11,973 nt of DNA from Thioalkalivibrio nitratireducens (lineage in GTDB: Bacteria; Pseudomonadota; Gammaproteobacteria; Ectothiorhodospirales; Ectothiorhodospiraceae), in NCBI GenBank assembly GCA_011390385.1, contig JAABSN010000097.1, positions 1-11,973 of the forward strand, read 5' to 3'. Both the position numbers and the translations under genes were made by a program. The notes below the pieces were generated by a model, which made no database searches, was not told where the DNA came from, and saw only the letters and a program-made list of their open reading frames with translations. Shown one piece after another: positions 1-5,512 of this stretch; the first letter of the stretch is position 1, and every line of letters starts with the position of its first letter.

Positions 1-141
1 ATGCCCCTGCGCGGACAGGCCCGGTCCCTGCCGGTTCTGAAGCAGATCGATTCCGCGCTCGAAAGCAGCCGGGCCACGGAGGTGATGGCCGAGCTCGAAG
101 GGCACCTGCAGGCCATGGGGCCACAGCAGCCGGCCGATTGA
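1..141 (+). CDS. C-terminal end of an unidentified protein (5' end outside window)
   Basis: An open frame runs from the left edge to a TGA at 139-141 and encodes 46 residues. The window happens to begin with ATG, so a tiny complete gene cannot be excluded. However, there is no visible upstream region, and the composition looks like the helical tail of a longer protein (charged and amphipathic, with VMAELEGHLQAMG followed by a polar Gln/Pro end). The codons are GC-rich like the neighbouring genes. I do not recognise the family. The gene is followed by a repeat-containing gap and then by a convergent gene on the other strand. Confidence 0.5.
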   Translation: MPLRGQARSLPVLKQIDSALESSRATEVMAELEGHLQAMGPQQPAD

Positions 142-160
142 CCCGGTGCGCGACAAGAAG

Positions 161-175
161 CCCCGCCGTTCGGGG
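161..175 (+). terminator. Weak hairpin after the left-edge gene
   Basis: CCCCG (161-165) and CGGGG (171-175) pair across a 5-base loop, 20 bases past the stop codon at 139-141. An outer pairing of CGACA (151-155) with TGTCG (185-189) could extend it. No T-run follows, so intrinsic termination is doubtful. It may simply be part of the repeat-rich gap. Confidence 0.2.
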
Positions 176-188
176 TGTCCCGCGTGTC

Positions 189-222
189 GGTGCGGTTCGG
201 CTGCGCCTCACGGCACCCTACG
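189..222 (-). repeat. GTAGGGTGC-type dispersed repeat, copy A
   Basis: Read on the minus strand, this 34-base unit begins CGTAGGGTGCCGTGAGGC and ends CCGAACCGCACC. It matches 2017-2050 on the plus strand at 33 of 34 positions. The ends are partly self-complementary (GGTGC/GCACC), so the unit can fold. It lies 7 bases downstream, in its own orientation, of the GCGTGAAA box at 230-240. It resembles the small palindromic repeats scattered between genes in gammaproteobacteria. Confidence 0.75.
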
Positions 223-229
223 CGGGCTT

Positions 230-240
230 TTTCACGCTAA
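230..240 (-). repeat. GCGTGAAA box, copy a
   Basis: Minus-strand TTAGCGTGAAA preceded by GCCATGGCTG. Copies at 2156-2166 and 2318-2336 have the same preceding GCCATG. It is followed after exactly 7 bases by CGTAGGGTGC of repeat copy A. See the finding on this box. Confidence 0.55.
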
Positions 241-280
241 CAGCCATGGCGTCGGCAGCTACCCCCCCGGTCATGAAAGG

Positions 281-373
281 CGTAGGGTGCCAATGAGCGC
301 AGCGAATTGCACCGTTCGAGGCCCGGGAGCCTGCGCGAGGTATCGGTTCGGCTTTGCCTCACAGCACCCTACG
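281..373. repeat. Inverted pair of GTAGGGTGC-type repeats
   Basis: CGTAGGGTGC at 281-290 and its exact complement GCACCCTACG at 364-373 enclose a 93-base element. The right half (343-373, minus) resembles copy A. The left half (281-313) is a different variant, with core AATGAGCGCAGCGAATTGC, which reappears inverted at 3214-3235. A central AGGC/GCCT hairpin sits between them. The arrangement is that of a paired palindromic intergenic element (REP/BIME-like) located downstream of the DUF423 gene and of the left-edge gene. Confidence 0.7.
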
Positions 374-380
374 TTCGTTC

Positions 381-390
381 TTTCACGCCA
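381..390 (-). repeat. GCGTGAAA box, copy e
   Basis: Minus-strand TGGCGTGAAA begins 8 bases past the DUF423 stop codon and is followed after 7 bases by CGTAGGGTGC (373 down to 364). Box, spacing and repeat match copy a about 151 bases away, so the minus strand carries two box-plus-repeat modules in tandem. Confidence 0.45.
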
Positions 391-397
391 AAGGCTT

Positions 398-775
398 TCA
401 ACCTGTGTTGCGCAGCGCGGCAATGGCCAGCGCAAGCCAGCCCAGGATGAACAGGGTTCCCCCGATTGGGGCAACGGCGCCCAGGATGCGTGGGGCACCC
501 AGCGCCAGGCCGTAGAGACTGCCCGAGAACAGCAGAATGCCGAGCACGAAGGCAATGGCCGCGGCCAATCCCCAGCTGGGATTTACATGTGCCCACAATG
601 CCGCGAGCAAGAGCAGGCCGAGAGCGTGGATGAAGTGGTACTGCACCCCGGTGTGCCAGGTCGCCAGTGCCCGTTCCGAAAGGCGGGATTCCAGTCCATG
701 GGCGCCGAACGCGCCGAGCACAACGGCGAGACCCGAAAATCCGGCTCCGAGTACAATCAAGGTTCGAACTGTCAT
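398..775 (-). CDS. ygdD: DUF423/UPF0382 small inner-membrane protein (YgdD-like)
   Basis: This 125-residue hydrophobic protein has four predicted membrane helices and the hallmarks of the DUF423 family: GAFGAHGL (residues 21-28), TGVQYHFIHALGLL (42-55), LFSGSLYGLAL (82-92) and PIGGTLFILGW (103-113). Its molecular function is not established; it is an inner-membrane protein. The frame is open back to 847, but I start it at 775 because MTVRTLIVLG begins the first helix, the resulting length matches the family (about 120-130 residues), and a GAGGG lies 11 bases upstream. It is transcribed away from yajQ. Its stop is followed by the GCGTGAAA box and the GTAGGGTGC repeats. Confidence 0.9.
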   Translation of the reverse strand: MTVRTLIVLGAGFSGLAVVLGAFGAHGLESRLSERALATWHTGVQYHFIHALGLLLLAALWAHVNPSWGLAAAIAFVLGILLFSGSLYGLALGAPRILGAVAPIGGTLFILGWLALAIAALRNTG

Positions 776-964
776 GAGTCGCTTTTCCCTCAGGCGATTG
801 TCGGAAAACAGCATACCGGATTGCGCAGGATTATCGTTTGTCGGCAATGCGCCCTCCCGGGCGGATGGTGGTTCCAGGCTACCGCGAGAGCAACGCAGCG
901 GGCGGACGAAAAGACCAGCAAGATGGTAAATTGTTTGACAGAAATCGCCTTATTGGAGGTAGCA

Positions 965-1447
965 ATGCCGTCTTTCGATGTGGTGTCCGAGGTGGATCTT
1001 CCCGAATTGCGGAACGCGGTCGATCAGGCGCGGCGCGAGATCGAGAACCGCTTCGATTTCAAGGGAACGTCCGCCGCCGTCGATTTGAGCGACACGACCA
1101 TCCAGATGAAGGGTGACGCGGAGTTTCAGCTCGAGCAGATCCTCGATATTGTACGCATGAAGCTTTCCAAGCGCGGTATCGACGTCGCCTGCATGGACCC
1201 GCAGGAAGTCACCAAGTCGGGTATGGCGGTGAAACAGGATATCCTGATCCGCCAGGGGATCGAAGCGGATCTTGCCAAACGCATCCAGCGCCTGATCAAG
1301 GACGCCAAGATCAAGGTGCAGGCCAGCCTGCAGGAAGACCAGATCCGCGTGACCGGCAAGAAGCGCGACGACCTGCAGGAAGTGATCGCATTGTTGCGTG
1401 CCCAGACCTTCGACCGGCCACTGCAATACCAGAATTTCCGGGACTGA
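965..1447 (+). CDS. yajQ: YajQ-family nucleotide / cyclic-di-GMP-binding protein
   Basis: The 160-residue product is a full-length YajQ/UPF0234 protein (E. coli YajQ is about 163 residues). Visible family signatures are the start MPSFDVVSEVDLPELRNAVDQA, IENRFDFKG (residues 27-35), a KLSKRGID segment near 75, KQDILIRQGI near 95, and the closing DRPLQYQNFRD. Family members are soluble proteins with two ferredoxin-like folds. Some, such as the Xanthomonas homologue, bind c-di-GMP and act with a transcription factor on virulence and biofilm genes. The ATG at 965 has a strong GGAGG at 955-959; the longer upstream open frame is noncoding. A TTGACA at 935-940 is too close to the start to be its -35. 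The gene is divergent from DUF423 with 189 bases between them. Confidence 0.96.
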   Translation: MPSFDVVSEVDLPELRNAVDQARREIENRFDFKGTSAAVDLSDTTIQMKGDAEFQLEQILDIVRMKLSKRGIDVACMDPQEVTKSGMAVKQDILIRQGIEADLAKRIQRLIKDAKIKVQASLQEDQIRVTGKKRDDLQEVIALLRAQTFDRPLQYQNFRD

Positions 1448-1504
1448 GCGGGTCCGGCAAACGATTCACACTCCCAGCGCGTACCATCGGCAGGCTCCGC
1501 ACGA

Positions 1505-1520
1505 GGCCAGCCCTCTGGCC
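1505..1520. other. Small perfect hairpin between convergent genes
   Basis: GGCCAG (1505-1510) and CTGGCC (1515-1520) form a 6-bp stem with a CCCT loop in the 142-base gap between the convergent yajQ and 1590-1949 genes. There is no T-run on either side, so a terminator role is only possible, not shown. Confidence 0.3.
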
Positions 1521-1589
1521 GGGGGGTGAACGTGAAGGTGGCCGACAGGCCCGACCCCCGGCGATCGGCAGGCCCGATGATGCAGGTGC

Positions 1590-1949
1590 CTAATCCCGCA
1601 ACACCGGTGCTTCGCTGTCGCCCATCTCACTATCCACATCCAGGCCGGGTTGCCAGCCCAATTCCCGGGCACGTTCGATGGCCTCGGCGTGGATTCGGCT
1701 GTGGCGCTCGCGCAGCTCCGGCGGTAGATTGGTTACGCGCAGTCCATACTTGTCCCATTCCGCGGCGACGCGGTCGTGCAGTATCTGTATCTGCGCCAAC
1801 TGCCATCCTTCGCAGGACTCGGCTTCCGGGATCAGCTCGAACACCCAGGCGTCCTTGATGATTCCGCCGATCGCGGTCATGCCGCCATGGAGGTCGTTGT
1901 GGATGCCGACATATCGGCGATCGCGGGTAAAGCTTTCTGGTCGTCTCAT
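1590..1949 (-). CDS. Conserved-looking small hypothetical protein
   Basis: This 119-residue soluble protein begins MRRPESFTRDRRYVGIHNDL, continues with LHGGMTAIGGIIKDAWVFELIPE, and has a CEGW motif near residue 45 and a helical second half (LPPELRERHSRIHAEAIERARELGW). The tail is acidic. It resembles uncharacterised short proteins I associate with sulfur-oxidising gammaproteobacteria, but I cannot name a family or function. No signal peptide or membrane segment is visible. The regular alternation of helix-like and aromatic-rich segments and the lack of a competing frame support real coding. The ATG at 1949 lacks a clear Shine-Dalgarno sequence. It is convergent with yajQ, and its upstream side opens into the repeat cluster at 1950-2518. 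Confidence 0.75.
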   Translation of the reverse strand: MRRPESFTRDRRYVGIHNDLHGGMTAIGGIIKDAWVFELIPEAESCEGWQLAQIQILHDRVAAEWDKYGLRVTNLPPELRERHSRIHAEAIERARELGWQPGLDVDSEMGDSEAPVLRD

Positions 1950-2016
1950 GTTCCGAATTCTACCCGTTTCAAACCTTTCCGGGGCATCGAGGGTCTTACG
2001 GCGTGACTGCCGATTC

Positions 2017-2050
2017 CGTAGGGTGCCGTGAGGCGAAGCCGAACCGCACC
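2017..2050 (+). repeat. GTAGGGTGC-type dispersed repeat, plus-strand copy
   Basis: This copy begins CGTAGGGTGCCGTGAGGC and differs at one base in 34 from the inverted copy at 189-222. Its GGTGC and GCACC ends can pair. It opens the composite repeat cluster upstream of the Rieske-like gene. Confidence 0.75.
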
Positions 2051-2155
2051 GAAAACACGCCGGCTCCGGGGCTTCGGGCGCTGCAATCCGCCGCGTTCAT
2101 GGGCATCCCACGCCATTCATGTCCCGGGGTGGCACGCTACGCGGCCATGAGAGTT

Positions 2156-2166
2156 AGCGTGAAAGT
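2156..2166 (+). repeat. GCGTGAAA box, copy b
   Basis: AGCGTGAAAGT preceded by GGCCATGAGAGTT, with CGGGGTGGC further upstream, as in copy c. The CACGGA tract begins 4 bases later, at 2171. Confidence 0.5.
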
Positions 2167-2170
2167 ACAG

Positions 2171-2275
2171 CCACGGAAGCACACGGAAGGCACGGACAAG
2201 GGTCTAAAGGTCTTTCTCGCCACGGATGGACACGGAGGTTTTTTGGTTGAAACCCTGTCCGTGTTCATCCGTGGC
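2171..2275. repeat. CACGGA-type repeat with an 18-bp hairpin
   Basis: Three CACGGA iterations at 2172-2196 are followed by a long inverted repeat. GCCACGGATGGACACGGA (2219-2236) pairs with 2258-2275 over 18 positions with a single G-U pair, leaving a 21-base loop. CCACGGA/TCCGTGG repeats of this kind occur between genes in many proteobacteria. The structure is strand-symmetric, so either transcript could fold. It is not followed by a T-run and is not placed like a terminator. Confidence 0.75.
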
Positions 2276-2317
2276 TGGACTTGTCATCGTTCGGGGTGGC
2301 CCGGAGCCATGACAGTG

Positions 2318-2336
2318 AGCGTGAAAGTCACGGCCT
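2318..2336 (+). repeat. GCGTGAAA box, copy c
   Basis: AGCGTGAAAGTCACGGCCT is identical over 19 bases to 4054-4072. It is preceded by GAGCCATGACAGTG. The GTAGGAGCG palindrome follows from 2350. Confidence 0.65.
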
Positions 2337-2349
2337 CGCCCGTGCCCCC

Positions 2350-2441
2350 GTAGGAGCGTGTCTTGCACGCGAACGCGCCGTAGGCGCGCAGGGTGCTGGA
2401 GGCCAAGTTACGGCGGTTTCGCGAGCGAGGCATGCTCCTGC
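2350..2441. repeat. GTAGGAGCG-type REP palindrome
   Basis: The arm at 2350-2373 (starting GTAGGAGCGTG, ending ACGCGAA) matches the reverse complement of 2418-2441 (TTCGCGAGCGAGG ... CTCCTGC) at 19 of 24 positions, mostly with wobble-compatible changes. A perfect inner hairpin, CGCGCC-GTA-GGCGCG, lies at 2374-2388. This is the arrangement of the Pseudomonas-type GTAGGAGCG...CGCTCCTAC repetitive extragenic palindrome. Confidence 0.75.
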
Positions 2442-2518
2442 AAGGTAGATTTCAGACCTTTCGGGCCACCTTAAATGCCAATCCTTTCCCGTATGGTCAC
2501 AATGGATCAGGAGTCATG

Positions 2519-3073
2519 ATGGTTCGGGATACGCCCTTGCGGCTGCGCCTTCGCGTTGCGTTGAAAATGATGGGCCTGTTCGGGCTTGTCGTTTTCGTGT
2601 TGCTGCTACTCAGCGGTCTGCTGTCGCGACCCGGAGGCAACGTAACGCTACCTCTGGAAATCAGCCTGCTGGAACTCGGGGTGGGTGAGGAATTGCGTGT
2701 TTCGTGGAATGGCCGGCGCGTTCTCGTGTTGCACCGCGACGCTGCGATGCTGAACTCCCTGGCAGAGGATGCGGAGTTGTACGACCCCGGTTCCCGTTTC
2801 GACCGCAGACCGCCTGGCGTATCTGCCTCGCACAGGGGAATGTCCCCGGAATGGCTGGTGGTCTACGCGGAAAGCACCGACCTCGGATGTGACCTCGAAC
2901 TCGTTTCGCCTGCTACGGCGGACCCACCCTGGCGTGGTGGATTTCGTGATCGTTGCCGTCAGGGTCGGTATGACTTCGCGGGGCGCGTTTACAAAGGTCA
3001 GGCGGCGATGCGCAACCTGGAGATCCCTCCGCATCGGATCGACGGTTCGCGCCTGATTCTTGGCGCGGAGTGA
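2519..3073 (+). CDS. Membrane-anchored Rieske-like protein lacking the [2Fe-2S] ligands
   Basis: The 184-residue product follows the layout of the cytochrome bc1 Rieske subunit (PetA). It has one N-terminal membrane helix (about 16-35), LEISLLELGVGEELRVSW and GRRVLVLHR (46-73), a DPGSR linker, then the two cluster-binding loops. Loop 1 reads STDLGC (119-124) where PetA has CTHLGC. Loop 2 reads GGFRDRCRQGRYD (140-152) where PetA has GGFFCPCHGSKFD, followed by FAGRVYKG and NLEIPPH as in PetA. All four metal ligands are therefore replaced (C to S119, H to D121, C to D144, H to R147), while both structural disulfide cysteines remain (C124, C146). No twin-arginine motif precedes the helix. Start: AGGAG at 2509-2513 lies 5 bases before ATG 2519; ATG 2516 is the alternative. 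Function is unknown, and electron transfer by a Rieske cluster is not expected. Confidence 0.82.
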   Translation: MVRDTPLRLRLRVALKMMGLFGLVVFVLLLLSGLLSRPGGNVTLPLEISLLELGVGEELRVSWNGRRVLVLHRDAAMLNSLAEDAELYDPGSRFDRRPPGVSASHRGMSPEWLVVYAESTDLGCDLELVSPATADPPWRGGFRDRCRQGRYDFAGRVYKGQAAMRNLEIPPHRIDGSRLILGAE

Positions 3074-3213
3074 TGGGTGGTGCCTGCAAGGGCATGGACG
3101 ACAAGATGCATGCGGTTCATTGAATCGTGTGTAGCGCGGTACTACAGGCTGCCATGATGCGCAGCCGAACTGACACGGTGCGGCGAGTGCCTCGCCGTCT
3201 GGCCTTGAATGGC

Positions 3214-3235
3214 GCAATTCGCTGCGCTCACTGGC
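3214..3235 (-). repeat. Inverted copy of the 281-313 repeat variant
   Basis: GCAATTCGCTGCGCTCACTGGC matches the complement of 289-310 at 21 of 22 positions. It lies in the 199-base gap between the Rieske-like gene and rsmJ, which converge here. A partial GCGCAGCCGAAC fragment at 3159-3170 resembles the other variant, so a degraded pair may be present. Confidence 0.55.
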
Positions 3236-3272
3236 CCCTGCGCGACGAAACCGCGTTGGGGGTAAAAGAAGA

Positions 3273-4043
3273 TCAGGGGATATGAGTTCGCTTGGCGTCC
3301 TCGATGGGCAGATACACATCGAAGCGGGTGCTGCGGCCGCGGATTTCGCGGGAGGGGGGCTGGGCGCCCAGGTATGGGGCATGCAGGGGTCGCTTGACCA
3401 CCACGCAGCGTTGCACCCGGCTGCGCAACGCTTCCAGCGTCGCCGGTGCGTCTTGGTCGGGATGCGGGCCAAGCAGGCGGTGCAGCACCTGCATCTCTTT
3501 CTTGACCGCAGCATCCTTGCCGCGTGGAGGGAACATGGGGTCGAAGATCGCCGCGTCGGCTCGGGTGTCGTTTTCGTTCAGCCACGTACACGCATCGGCG
3601 TGCAGGAAATCCAGTCGCGCGAGCAAAGGCTGCAACCGCGGATGTTCATCAGCCCGCGCGAGCGCTTCGTTGAGCAACGCCGCCAGCACCGGGTGGCGTT
3701 CCAGTGCGATGACCCGAAACCCCCTTGCGGCGAGTAACAGGCTGTCGCGCCCCAGGCCGGCCGAGGCATCGATAACCGTGCTCCCCGCGGGCAACCGGCC
3801 CAGCGCACGAGCCAGTTCCTCGCGCGTCTGCCCGGCGTGTGCAAGGCGATATCCCTGGGGACCGCGCACGAAGTCGAGGTGGAGGTTCAGACCATCACCA
3901 GCACCCGGAACAGTGAGGGTCAATCCCTCCGGACCGCAGGTCAGTTCGAGGCGACCGGGTAGCGAATCATCGGTCGTGGCGAGCCCGGACGCAACCAACT
4001 CCTCGCCGAGCCTGCGAGCACACTGGCTGCAGCCCCCGGCCAT
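3273..4043 (-). CDS. rsmJ: 16S rRNA (guanine-1516-N2)-methyltransferase RsmJ
   Basis: RsmJ (YhiQ) uses S-adenosylmethionine to methylate G1516 of 16S rRNA on the small ribosomal subunit. The 256-residue product carries the family's features: an SAM-binding motif VIDASAGLGRDS (90-101), the acidic E115 after strand 2 (ALERHPVLAALL), the catalytic-type DPMFPPR (168-174), KKEMQVLHRLLG (181-192) and VVKRP (215-219). The length matches E. coli RsmJ (about 250). The frame extends to a GTG at 4067, adding MTFTLTFR, but those codons lie inside the dispersed GCGTGAAA repeat. I therefore start at ATG 4043, although neither start has a good Shine-Dalgarno sequence. It is convergent with the Rieske-like gene. 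Confidence 0.92.
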   Translation of the reverse strand: MAGGCSQCARRLGEELVASGLATTDDSLPGRLELTCGPEGLTLTVPGAGDGLNLHLDFVRGPQGYRLAHAGQTREELARALGRLPAGSTVIDASAGLGRDSLLLAARGFRVIALERHPVLAALLNEALARADEHPRLQPLLARLDFLHADACTWLNENDTRADAAIFDPMFPPRGKDAAVKKEMQVLHRLLGPHPDQDAPATLEALRSRVQRCVVVKRPLHAPYLGAQPPSREIRGRSTRFDVYLPIEDAKRTHIP

Positions 4044-4053
4044 CCGGAATGTC

Positions 4054-4072
4054 AGCGTGAAAGTCACGGCCT
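4054..4072 (+). repeat. GCGTGAAA box, copy d, at the 5' end of rsmJ
   Basis: Identical over 19 bases to 2318-2336. It sits 11 bases upstream of the preferred rsmJ ATG and includes the alternative GTG start. A CGTAG-initiated sequence (4097 onward) follows, resembling a decayed repeat. Confidence 0.65.
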
Positions 4073-4249
4073 GGCAGCCTGTCGGACTGGGGTGCCCGTA
4101 GCGAGCCGCGGGGGAGAGCGAGGGCAGTTTTTCATGATGTCGAGGCGCATAGTGGTCCTGTGCAACGAGAGATCAGGGGAATATGCACCGCTCTCCCCGC
4201 CGGCGCAGTAGCATTAGCCCAAGTCCGGCAGGCTGCCAGTGGACGAACT

Positions 4250-4489
4250 TCAATAATGGGGCGGAGGCGGCTCATTCGCCGCATCGCTGTCGCCGGACTG
4301 GTCGGCCAACGCCTGCACTCTCTTAACCAGTTCCTGCATTTGCCTGGTGAGACGGATGTTCGCCTGCTGCAGATGCAGCAGTTCGTCCCCCTGGCTTTGC
4401 AACGTGTATTCCTGATGCGAAATCCGGATCTCGAGTTCCTCGATACGACGTTCCAGATCCATCCGGGTCTCACGTTCTGGTGCGATCAT
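4250..4489 (-). CDS. slyX: SlyX family protein
   Basis: This 79-residue cytoplasmic protein is mostly one coiled coil (about residues 10-66, with heptads in ERRIEELEIRISHQEYTLQ and IRLTRQMQELVKRVQAL). It ends in EPPPPHY, the characteristic SlyX tail. Function is not established; E. coli SlyX was named for its position near slyD. Its ATG (4487-4489) overlaps the TGA of the upstream dehydrogenase (4486-4488) as ATGA, so it is probably translated by coupling from the same mRNA. MDLERRIEEL at residue 10 is an alternative start matching typical SlyX length. No convincing terminator is visible in the 206 bases between slyX and the rsmJ start. Confidence 0.92.
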   Translation of the reverse strand: MIAPERETRMDLERRIEELEIRISHQEYTLQSQGDELLHLQQANIRLTRQMQELVKRVQALADQSGDSDAANEPPPPHY

Positions 4490-5448
4490 GGCGCCACCAC
4501 GTTGCGCGGGGTGCCGGCGATGAAAGCTTCGATGTTGGCGCGGATCTCCTCAATCACATTCTGGCGTGCACCGCGCGCGGCCCAGGCAGTGTGAGGGGTC
4601 AGGACAAGGTTGGGGATATCCGCGGCAAGCAGCGGGTGGTCGGCTGGTGGGGGTTCGGGATCCACAACATCAATGCCGGCGCCGCCAAGCTGGCCGGAGC
4701 GAAGGCTGTTCGCAAGTGCTTCGGGGTCGACCAGGCCGCCGCGCGCTGTGTTGATCAGCAGGCTGCCGGCCGGCATCTTCGATAGCCGGTGGGCATTGAT
4801 CAGATTGCGTGTCCGTTCGGTCAATGGACAGTGAAGGCTCAGCGCGTCCAGCTCAGGTAGCAGGTCATCCAGGGGCGGACGGTCGTCGGCGCCGGATGCG
4901 TCCGGGCGCAGGCTGCCGGCGACAGTAACGCGCATGCCGAATGCCTCTGCCAGCCTGGCGGTCGCCTGACCCAGCACACCATAGCCCACGATGCCCAGGT
5001 GCATGCCGGCGAGCGTGCGAATCGGGTGATCCAGCAGGCAGAACTGCTCGGATTCGCTCCAGCGCCCGGCACGGATATCGGCGCGGTAGGCATCCATACG
5101 GGTGACCAGCGTCAACAGCAATGCGAAGACGTGCTGCACCACGGAATCGGTCGCGTAGTCGCGCGCGTTGCAGACGGTGATTCCGCGTTGCGCGGTGGCA
5201 GTCAGGTCGATGTTGTTGGTTCCTGTCGCGGCCGCGCAGATCAGCCTCAGGTGCGACGCGGCGGCGATGGTGTCGGCGCCGAGAACGACCTTGTTGGTGA
5301 CAACGACCTCGGCATCCCCGATGCGTTTCGAGACTTCCTCGGACGTGGTCCGCTGGAAAAACGTCCAGTCGGGCAGGGCACGCTGCAGCGGTTCGAGATT
5401 CAAGTCCCCGCGGTCCACTGTGCTCAGATCGAGAAAAACACCCTTCAT
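4486..5448 (-). CDS. hprA: D-2-hydroxyacid dehydrogenase, glycerate dehydrogenase / hydroxypyruvate reductase type
   Basis: This 320-residue NAD(P)-dependent enzyme probably interconverts hydroxypyruvate or glyoxylate with D-glycerate or glycolate in the cytosol. Family features: ATGTNNID (74-81), FCLLDHP (136-142, typical of the HprA branch), the nucleotide-binding GYGVLG (155-160), and the catalytic triad R236 (NTARGG), E265 (DPEPP) and H286 (TPHTAW). All are intact. Start: M at 5448 (MKGVFLDLST) aligns with HprA proteins. ATG 5463 adds five residues and has a GGAG 10 bases upstream, so it is a serious alternative; the frame open to 5529 is not needed. It overlaps slyX by four bases and lies downstream of the yccA terminator, so it should have its own promoter between about 5465 and 5574. 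Exact substrate is inferred. Confidence 0.88.
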   Translation of the reverse strand: MKGVFLDLSTVDRGDLNLEPLQRALPDWTFFQRTTSEEVSKRIGDAEVVVTNKVVLGADTIAAASHLRLICAAATGTNNIDLTATAQRGITVCNARDYATDSVVQHVFALLLTLVTRMDAYRADIRAGRWSESEQFCLLDHPIRTLAGMHLGIVGYGVLGQATARLAEAFGMRVTVAGSLRPDASGADDRPPLDDLLPELDALSLHCPLTERTRNLINAHRLSKMPAGSLLINTARGGLVDPEALANSLRSGQLGGAGIDVVDPEPPPADHPLLAADIPNLVLTPHTAWAARGARQNVIEEIRANIEAFIAGTPRNVVAP

Positions 5449-5512
5449 TGGAATTGCAATCATGCGCGGCGCGCTCCGTATTTCAACCGTCCGAAAGCGG
5501 GACAGCGCCGGG

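Larger units (their letters stand above)
1950..2518. other. 569-base gene-free repeat cluster
   Basis: No credible gene is present; the open frames here have no protein-like character and cross the repeats. In order it holds a GTAGGGTGC-type unit (2017-2050), GCGTGAAA box b (2156-2166), a CACGGA-rich tract with an 18-bp stem (2171-2275), box c (2318-2336) and a GTAGGAGCG-type REP palindrome (2350-2441). The last 75 bases should carry the promoter and ribosome site of the Rieske-like gene; a TATGGT at 2492-2497 is a weak -10 candidate without a convincing -35. Confidence 0.7.

Noticed and set aside
935..940. TTGACA upstream of yajQ as a -35 box
   Set aside because: A -10 at normal spacing would fall on the ribosome site and start codon, where the sequence does not match TATAAT.
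2648..3514. Long minus-strand frame (288 codons) opposite the Rieske-like gene and rsmJ end
   Set aside because: It is a shadow frame: low-complexity Arg/Pro/Ala/Cys-rich sequence with no motif, crossing the intergenic repeat and two genes whose own frames have clear homology.
3292..4101. Long plus-strand frame (269 codons) opposite rsmJ
   Set aside because: It is rich in Arg/Ser/Ala with no recognisable domain, whereas the minus frame carries every RsmJ motif.
4128..4135. T-run after GAGGGCAG as a terminator between slyX and rsmJ
   Set aside because: There is no complementary stem before the T-run, and it is on the strand opposite to the local genes.
3270..4180. Shared AGATCAGGGGA at 3270-3280 and 4170-4180
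   Set aside because: An 11-base match is expected many times by chance in a window of this size, and the flanks diverge at once.
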